NCBI RefSeq assembly: GCF_002100145.1
Contig: NZ_JXQD01000004.1
Span: 1 to 64,000, forward strand
DNA from: Vibrio sp. qd031
GTDB taxonomy: Bacteria; Pseudomonadota; Gammaproteobacteria; Enterobacterales; Vibrionaceae
Length of the DNA: 64,000 nucleotides
Reading direction: 5' to 3'
Shown: positions 60,080-64,000 of the stretch, piece after piece
Layout of the letters: the number at the start of each line of letters is the position of its first letter
Numbering within the stretch: the first letter of the stretch is position 1
Program-made: the position numbers and the translations under genes
The notes under the pieces: model-generated
Databases searched by the model: none
Seen by the model: the letters and a program-made list of their open reading frames with translations, nothing else
Told to the model about the DNA's origin: nothing

Positions 60080-60550
60080 ATGAAGCAAAATCGACACACC
60101 GAATTGCGGGTTGGGCTATTTGTGTTGCTTAGTATGGCGGCGCTGTTGTTTATGGTTCTTGAAGTGGCCAATGTAACGTCACTGACTGGCGATAAGCATT
60201 ACACAATTAAGGCTCGGTTTGACAATATAGGCAGCCTAAAGGTGCGCTCACCGGTTAAAGTGGGTGGGGTGGTTATCGGTGAAGTGAAAGACATCACTTT
60301 GGATCCTAGCTTATTTATTCCGACCGTGACGTTTTCCATCGATTCTCAATTTAACCAATTTCCAGACACCAGCTCGGTTGAGATTCTCACCACCGGGCTA
60401 ATTGGAGAGCAGTATGTCAGTTTTGTGCCGGGCTTTGATCTCGATGATGGCGACTATTTGTCTGACGGGGATTTCATCGAAGACACCAAGTCGGCCATTG
60501 TATTAGAAGATTTAATTGGGCAGTTTTTGTACAGTACGCAAGGAGAGTGA
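60080..60550 (+). CDS. mlaD: MCE-domain lipid-binding protein MlaD
   Basis: A bitopic 156-residue protein: membrane segment near 10-28 and an MCE domain (about 38-120, with GSLKVRSPVKVGGVVIGEV). The hexameric ring forms a lipid channel. It is shorter than E. coli MlaD (183 residues); the difference is at the C-terminus, but the lipid-contacting helix region (LEDLIGQFLYS) remains. AGGAAGG precedes the ATG. Confidence 0.93.
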   Translation: MKQNRHTELRVGLFVLLSMAALLFMVLEVANVTSLTGDKHYTIKARFDNIGSLKVRSPVKVGGVVIGEVKDITLDPSLFIPTVTFSIDSQFNQFPDTSSVEILTTGLIGEQYVSFVPGFDLDDGDYLSDGDFIEDTKSAIVLEDLIGQFLYSTQGE

Positions 60551-60551
60551 G

Positions 60552-61199
60552 ATGAATGTTAGTCAATTGTGGATCAGCGCCATTTTTACCATTCTCATTA
60601 CCTGTTTCAGCACCACTTCGATGGCTGAAGACACCAGTAACCCTTATCAGTTGATGGAGACGGTTTCTCAAAAAACCTTTAGTCGTATAACCCAAGAAAG
60701 TGCTCAAATCAACGCTAATCCTGATTACTTGAAAGAGATAGTGGAGCAAGAAGTGATGCCCTATATACACTATCAATATGCAGGTCTTAAGTTACTGGGC
60801 TCTCAATTAAAGCTGCAAGACAAAGCAGAGGTAGAAGTCTTTTTAGAGGCGTTTCGCGCCTACATGGTCACGGCGTACGCTCAAGTATTTGTACAATATG
60901 ACGATCAGGAGTTGGTTTATGCACCGATTCAACCGGTTCCTGAAGGCAGCCGGATTGTGACCGTTCCTGTTGAGATCGTCGAGCCGAACAAACCAAATAT
61001 AAAGTTGGCCTTTAAGTGGCGTAGCAACAAGCAAGGTACAGAGTGGCTGGCCTTCGATATCATTGCAGAAGGCATCAGTATGCTGTCGAGCAAACAATCC
61101 GAGTGGAGCGGGAAAATACGCACCCAAGGTTTAGCCAGTGTTACCGAAGAGCTGCTAGAACAATCTAAGATCCCAATTACTCAAAAAACCTCCGATTAA
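60552..61199 (+). CDS. mlaC: Periplasmic phospholipid-binding protein MlaC
   Basis: A soluble periplasmic shuttle that carries phospholipid between the outer-membrane MlaA complex and MlaFED. It begins with a signal peptide (MNVSQLWISAIFTILITCF, cleaved after about SMA) and has the MlaC/Ttg2D fold. I start at the ATG at 60552 (215 residues), 1 bp after the mlaD stop; the frame is open back to 60516 inside mlaD. AAGGAGAG lies before it. Confidence 0.93.
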   Translation: MNVSQLWISAIFTILITCFSTTSMAEDTSNPYQLMETVSQKTFSRITQESAQINANPDYLKEIVEQEVMPYIHYQYAGLKLLGSQLKLQDKAEVEVFLEAFRAYMVTAYAQVFVQYDDQELVYAPIQPVPEGSRIVTVPVEIVEPNKPNIKLAFKWRSNKQGTEWLAFDIIAEGISMLSSKQSEWSGKIRTQGLASVTEELLEQSKIPITQKTSD

Positions 61200-61381
61200 C
61201 CAAATGGGTTGTATGAAAAATCGGCGTTGGTCTTTCCAAACCAAATCTTGACGCTTTTTTTTCATGCAAAATTGTAAATTCGGCTTATAATGTCGCGTTT
61301 TCGTGCCTGTCAGCTTTAACCTTTTGGGGTCTAGCTTTAAAGTGAAATCGAAAATCCTAAATTGAACAAGAAGGAATCGTT

Positions 61382-61636
61382 GTGGAAAGTTCAGACGTCA
61401 AGTCGCTGCTAGAGAGCGCTTTAGAAATTCAAGAGCTACATGTGAAAGGCGAAGGTAGCCACTTTGAAGTGATCGCCATTGATCCTTGCTTTGACGGCAT
61501 GAGCCGCGTTAAGAAACAACAATTTATTTACGCTCCTTTAATGGATTACATTCAGCGCAACGATATTCATGCGCTTTCCATTAAAGCACTGACCCCTGAA
61601 GAGTGGGCGCGTGATAAAAAGCTAATGTCACTATAA
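61382..61636 (+). CDS. ibaG: BolA-family protein IbaG
   Basis: An 84-residue BolA-like protein with the family run [20 protein letters not shown] near 20-39 and the [10 protein letters not shown] helix. Such proteins partner with monothiol glutaredoxins in iron-sulfur handling; E. coli IbaG is linked to acid stress. Starts by GTG with AAGGAA 8 bp upstream. It lies just before murA, as in E. coli. The 182 bp before it, where mlaB would be expected, hold no gene. Confidence 0.9.
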   Translation: MESSDVKSLLESALEIQELHVKGEGSHFEVIAIDPCFDGMSRVKKQQFIYAPLMDYIQRNDIHALSIKALTPEEWARDKKLMSL

Positions 61637-62911
<1,275 letters not shown>

Positions 62912-62932
62912 ATCGCTCTCACCATCAGAAAG

Positions 62933-62962
62933 GCCGAAGCCGTAGGGTTTCGGCTTTTTATT
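62933..62962 (+). terminator. Terminator of ibaG-murA
   Basis: A 9-bp stem GCCGAAGCC / GGTTTCGGC (one G-U pair) with a GTAG loop is followed by a run of T, 22 bp after the murA stop. Confidence 0.88.
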
Positions 62963-63058
62963 TGATAAACTTTAGGCTTACACTTGTACTCTGTTTGACT
63001 TCACATTAGTCTTGTCGACAGATGGTTAGGCCTTGTCATTGTGACACTGAGGAACAAA

Positions 63059-63802
63059 ATGATTGCACTACTTCGAGTCATTGCAGTGGCGATATTTGCT
63101 GTATTGATGTTTGTTTTTGGTTGCGGCTATTGTCTACTTAGCCCACGAGATTCAAAACACGTATTTAATTTTGGACGTATGTTTGGCGCTATGCATAGAG
63201 TCTTTGGTATTACCCTAGAACTTCGTTTACCAAAAGATGCGTATGAGCGTGGTCAACACGTGTATATTGCCAATCATCAGAACTCCTGGGATATGTTTAC
63301 CATTTCTTCGGCGGTTACCCCTCACGTTGTAACCGTAGGCAAAAAGAGTTTGGTTTGGCTGCCTTTGTTTGGGCAACTTTACTGGTTGACCGGAAATATT
63401 TTGATTGACCGTGCAAACAGCTCACGCGCTAAGGGCACCATTGATCAGGTTGTGCAGAAAATCAAAGAGTCTGGTTTATCAGTGTGGATGTTTCCTGAAG
63501 GCACTCGCTCAAGAGGACGTGGCATGCTGCCCTTTAAAACGGGTGCTTTTCATGCTGCCATTGGCTCTGGTGTGAATATTGTTCCTATTGTATGCAGCAC
63601 CACGCACCAAAAAATTAAAATGAATCGTTGGAATAACGGACATGTCATCGTAGAAATGCTCGATCCCGTCAACGTAGCCGAGTACGACAAATCTGATGTG
63701 CGCAGTTTAGCGAATGTTTGCCGCGAGAAAATGGAACAAAAACTGGCTGAGTTAGATAAAGAAGTGGAGCAACGCAATCAAGCGGACGGCGTTATCAACT
63801 AA
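63059..63802 (+). CDS. plsC: 1-acyl-sn-glycerol-3-phosphate acyltransferase PlsC
   Basis: Acylates lysophosphatidic acid to phosphatidic acid at the inner membrane. The HX4D motif is NHQNSWD near residue 70, FPEGTRSRGRGM near 144 and the downstream IVPIVCST block. An N-terminal hydrophobic segment anchors it. I start at the ATG at 63059, which follows GAGGAAC and gives the E. coli-like N-terminus, not the GTG at 63041. This gives 247 residues. Confidence 0.94.
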   Translation: MIALLRVIAVAIFAVLMFVFGCGYCLLSPRDSKHVFNFGRMFGAMHRVFGITLELRLPKDAYERGQHVYIANHQNSWDMFTISSAVTPHVVTVGKKSLVWLPLFGQLYWLTGNILIDRANSSRAKGTIDQVVQKIKESGLSVWMFPEGTRSRGRGMLPFKTGAFHAAIGSGVNIVPIVCSTTHQKIKMNRWNNGHVIVEMLDPVNVAEYDKSDVRSLANVCREKMEQKLAELDKEVEQRNQADGVIN

Positions 63803-63825
63803 TAGTCAATAGGTTTAATTTAATG

Positions 63826-63853
63826 AAGGCAGAGCAGTGATTCTGCCTTTTTT
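63826..63853 (+). terminator. Terminator of plsC
   Basis: An 8-bp stem AAGGCAGA / TCTGCCTT with an 8-base loop is followed by six T. The first 27-bp repeat begins at once after it. Confidence 0.85.
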
Positions 63854-63920
63854 GTCTCTCGGTTAAGACTGTGTATTTTTGTCTCTCGGTTAAGACTGTG
63901 TTTTTTTGTCTCTCGGTTAA
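63854..63920. repeat. 27-bp tandem repeat, about 2.5 copies
   Basis: GTCTCTCGGTTAAGACTGTG followed by T-rich ends recurs at 63854, 63881 and 63908, with the third copy cut short at GGTTAA. The first two copies differ by one base (TGTATTTTT or TGTTTTTTT). Confidence 0.9.
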
Positions 63921-63924
63921 ATAG

Positions 63925-64000
63925 TTAGTAGCGATAACTCAAGTAGACCATCGCACCAGAAACACCTTGCGAAACCTTTAGCTTGCCTTCTTTTTTGACC
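63925..64000 (-). CDS. C-terminal end of a probable outer-membrane beta-barrel protein (partial)
   Basis: Read on the minus strand, the last 76 bases encode VKKEGKLKVSQGVSGAMVYL then SYRY and a stop. The alternating pattern ending in an aromatic residue (Tyr) is the usual C-terminal signal of outer-membrane beta-barrels. The rest lies beyond the window, so the family is unknown. Confidence 0.5.
   Translation of the reverse strand, partial: VKKEGKLKVSQGVSGAMVYLSYRY

Noticed and set aside
61213..61251. Short ATG frame after mlaC as a possible mlaB remnant.
   Set aside because: Only about a dozen codons before a stop, with no STAS-like motif, so it gives no evidence for a decayed mlaB.

Overview
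The window is a gene-dense piece of chromosome I from a Vibrio (Vibrionaceae, Gammaproteobacteria). This rests on the whole MSHA pilus locus preceded by ssb and the competence regulator qstR, on protein-level resemblance to V. cholerae and E. coli orthologues recalled from memory, and on gene order: metA-metH-lysC, pglL-uvrA-galU-qstR-ssb-msh, mreBCD-maf-rng-yhdP-nit-tldD-darP-pmbA, mgtE, the rpoN/lpt/kds operon, then mla-ibaG-murA-plsC. It is not V. cholerae itself, because two MshA-type major pilins lie in tandem. No phage, insertion sequence, CRISPR array or transposon is visible.

Layout. 1-955: 3' end of a 5S rRNA, tRNA-Asp, its terminator, and a tandem array of about 210-bp units, each carrying a large palindromic element. 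1067-5813: metA behind a promoter with MetJ-type boxes, then metH. 5870-7505: lysC on the minus strand behind a lysine riboswitch. 7632-10736: a class V aminotransferase and a PglL-type O-oligosaccharyltransferase, converging. 10788-15371: uvrA, galU and qstR, all minus strand. 15678-35830: ssb and the MSHA locus, from mshH and the assembly genes (mshI to mshF) to the pilin and tip genes (mshB, mshA, a second mshA, mshC, D, O, P, Q). 35989-46833: mreBCD, maf, rng, yhdP, a nitrilase-family gene and tldD. 46913-50343: darP, pmbA, mgtE. 50463-58269 (minus): yrbG-kdsD-kdsC-lptC-lptA-lptB-rpoN-hpf-ptsN-rapZ-npr, joining lipopolysaccharide precursor synthesis and transport to nitrogen-PTS regulation. 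58485-63802: mlaFEDC (no mlaB), ibaG, murA, plsC. The window ends in the C-terminus of a probable outer-membrane beta-barrel on the minus strand.

How it works together. The central 20 kb builds a type IV pilus: MshE (extension ATPase with N-terminal c-di-GMP-binding motifs), MshG (platform), MshI/J/K (alignment complex), MshL (secretin), MshM and MshN (accessory factors), MshA (major pilin) and MshB/C/D/O/P/Q (minor pilins and a large probable tip protein). The flanking blocks are envelope biogenesis: cell shape, LPS transport, phospholipid trafficking and peptidoglycan precursor synthesis.

The most notable observations are: (1) mshN is interrupted at a run of eight C; removing one C restores a continuous 419-residue frame, which suggests phase variation, a fixed mutation or a sequencing error; (2) two MshA-type pilins share the first 32 mature residues exactly, yet 17 of those 32 codons differ synonymously, and each is followed by its own terminator; (3) the palindromic array after tRNA-Asp contains one copy that has lost 54 bp between short direct repeats; (4) mlaB is missing from the mla operon; (5) a candidate LexA box overlaps the U-tract of the galU terminator upstream of uvrA.
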